40,934 bases of DNA, taken from a bacterium (GTDB lineage: Bacteria > Verrucomicrobiota > Verrucomicrobiia > Limisphaerales > UBA8199). Location of the stretch: positions 1 through 40,934 of the forward strand of contig JAJYHY010000025.1 of the NCBI GenBank assembly GCA_021784555.1, read 5' to 3'. Below are positions 40,496-40,934 of the stretch, one piece after another. Below the pieces are notes generated by a model that was not told the origin of the DNA, made no database searches, and worked only from the letters and a program-made list of their open reading frames with translations. A program made the translations under genes and the position numbers. The stretch's first letter is position 1; each line of letters begins with the position of its first letter.

Positions 40496-40934
40496 TCACT
40501 GCTTTTTCAGGCGATAGAACATGGAGGCGCCTTCAATGGCGTTGGTCAGGAAAAGCTGGTCTCCGGCGGCGACCCAGCCGTTCGTGACGGAGTTCCAGGT
40601 TGGACTTGAAGACAACGAACTGGTCTCCTGAACGACGAATCCCGCCGCGGAGGCCGGCCAGGATAAAACGACGTGGTTCCCGTTCAACGATACCCGGAGC
40701 GGCGGGCCGGCCGGCGGGGCCGGGACGCCCATGCGCACCGTGTCATTGGCGAAATCAGCGATGTAGAGGATGCCGCCGGGGCCGACGGCGATTCCCCAGG
40801 GACGGTTGAACAAGGCGTTGGCGCCCGTGCCATCGGCGCTGCCAGGCACCTTCGGGACGCCGCCAATCGTGCTCACCACCCAGCCGGCGCCTTCCGGTGT
40901 GAGCTTTCTGATAGTGTCGTTGTCCTGATCCGTC
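40496..40934 (-). CDS. NHL-repeat protein, C-terminal part (cut by window edge)
   Basis: About 145 residues are visible up to the TGA-side end at 40496; the frame continues past 40934. An NHL repeat reads DQDNDTIRKLTPEGAGWVVS then TIGG, and NRPWGIAVGPGGILYIADFAND begins the next. After this comes a Pro-rich joint and a C-terminal sandwich (RVSLNGNHVVLSWPASAAGF, VVQETSSL, TNAIEGASMFYRLKKQ), the FYRL-type surface module also seen at the end of the beta-helix protein. Probably a secreted beta-propeller protein; ligand unknown. It is convergent with the LptF/G gene. Confidence 0.82.
   Translation of the reverse strand, partial: TDQDNDTIRKLTPEGAGWVVSTIGGVPKVPGSADGTGANALFNRPWGIAVGPGGILYIADFANDTVRMGVPAPPAGPPLRVSLNGNHVVLSWPASAAGFVVQETSSLSSSPTWNSVTNGWVAAGDQLFLTNAIEGASMFYRLKKQ

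Overview
The window looks like a high-GC chromosomal segment from a Verrucomicrobiota member, probably close to Pedosphaera/Limisphaera. The evidence is two stand-alone pseudopilins with a [17 protein letters not shown]-type leader, LamG and beta-helix secreted proteins, a beta-helix protein ending in a YRV-type C-terminal module, an ECF sigma factor with a long C-terminal tail, a bactofilin and an LptF/G permease. The taxon is inferred from gene types only; there is no rRNA here.

Layout. 0-9.5 kb: LamG protein (cut by the left edge), pseudopilin, a truncated gene next to a REP-associated transposase (RAYT) stub, a BlaI-type repressor with a BlaR1-like M56 sensor that carries extra C-terminal domains and a frameshift, a half-size HsdS, a second RAYT stub, an ECF sigma factor and a Kch-like K+ channel. 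10-20.2 kb: a giant internally duplicated beta-helix protein, bactofilin, M61 peptidase, pseudopilin, PduO cobalamin adenosyltransferase, RibD-like reductase and QueA. This stretch holds a family of about 75-bp palindromic elements. One copy sits exactly in frame in the M61 gene, and two tandem 105-bp units sit in frame inside queA.

20.7-38.7 kb is a defence island. Its core is a compact type I-U (now I-G) interference operon on the minus strand: a Cas3 helicase-HD protein fused to a Csb3/Cas8u2-like domain, then Csb1 (Cas7) and Csb2 (Cas5-Cas6). It is bracketed by pieces of a second, divergent system of the same type. On one side is a complete Cas3 plus a 180-bp stub duplicating its 5' end; on the other is the C-terminal half of a different Csb2, plus two very short Csb2 tails. 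No Cas1, Cas2, Cas4 or CRISPR array was seen. Between the pieces lie toxin-type cassettes: a broken fic gene behind cas3, a RelE/ParE-like pair, a PemK/MazF-like pair, an mntA-hepT fusion remnant, and two tandem paralogous kinase-like genes running against the cas genes. There are also small uncharacterised families, several in two copies (DUF6429-like, an RRERRMDR-motif family, a UPF0175-like family and a GspE-N-like family). Repeated Csb2 tails, chimeric ORFs and partial gene copies point to repeated duplication and deletion at this locus.

38.9-40.9 kb: a REP/BIME-like inverted-repeat cluster, an LptF/LptG permease and the C-terminal part of an NHL-repeat protein cut by the right edge.
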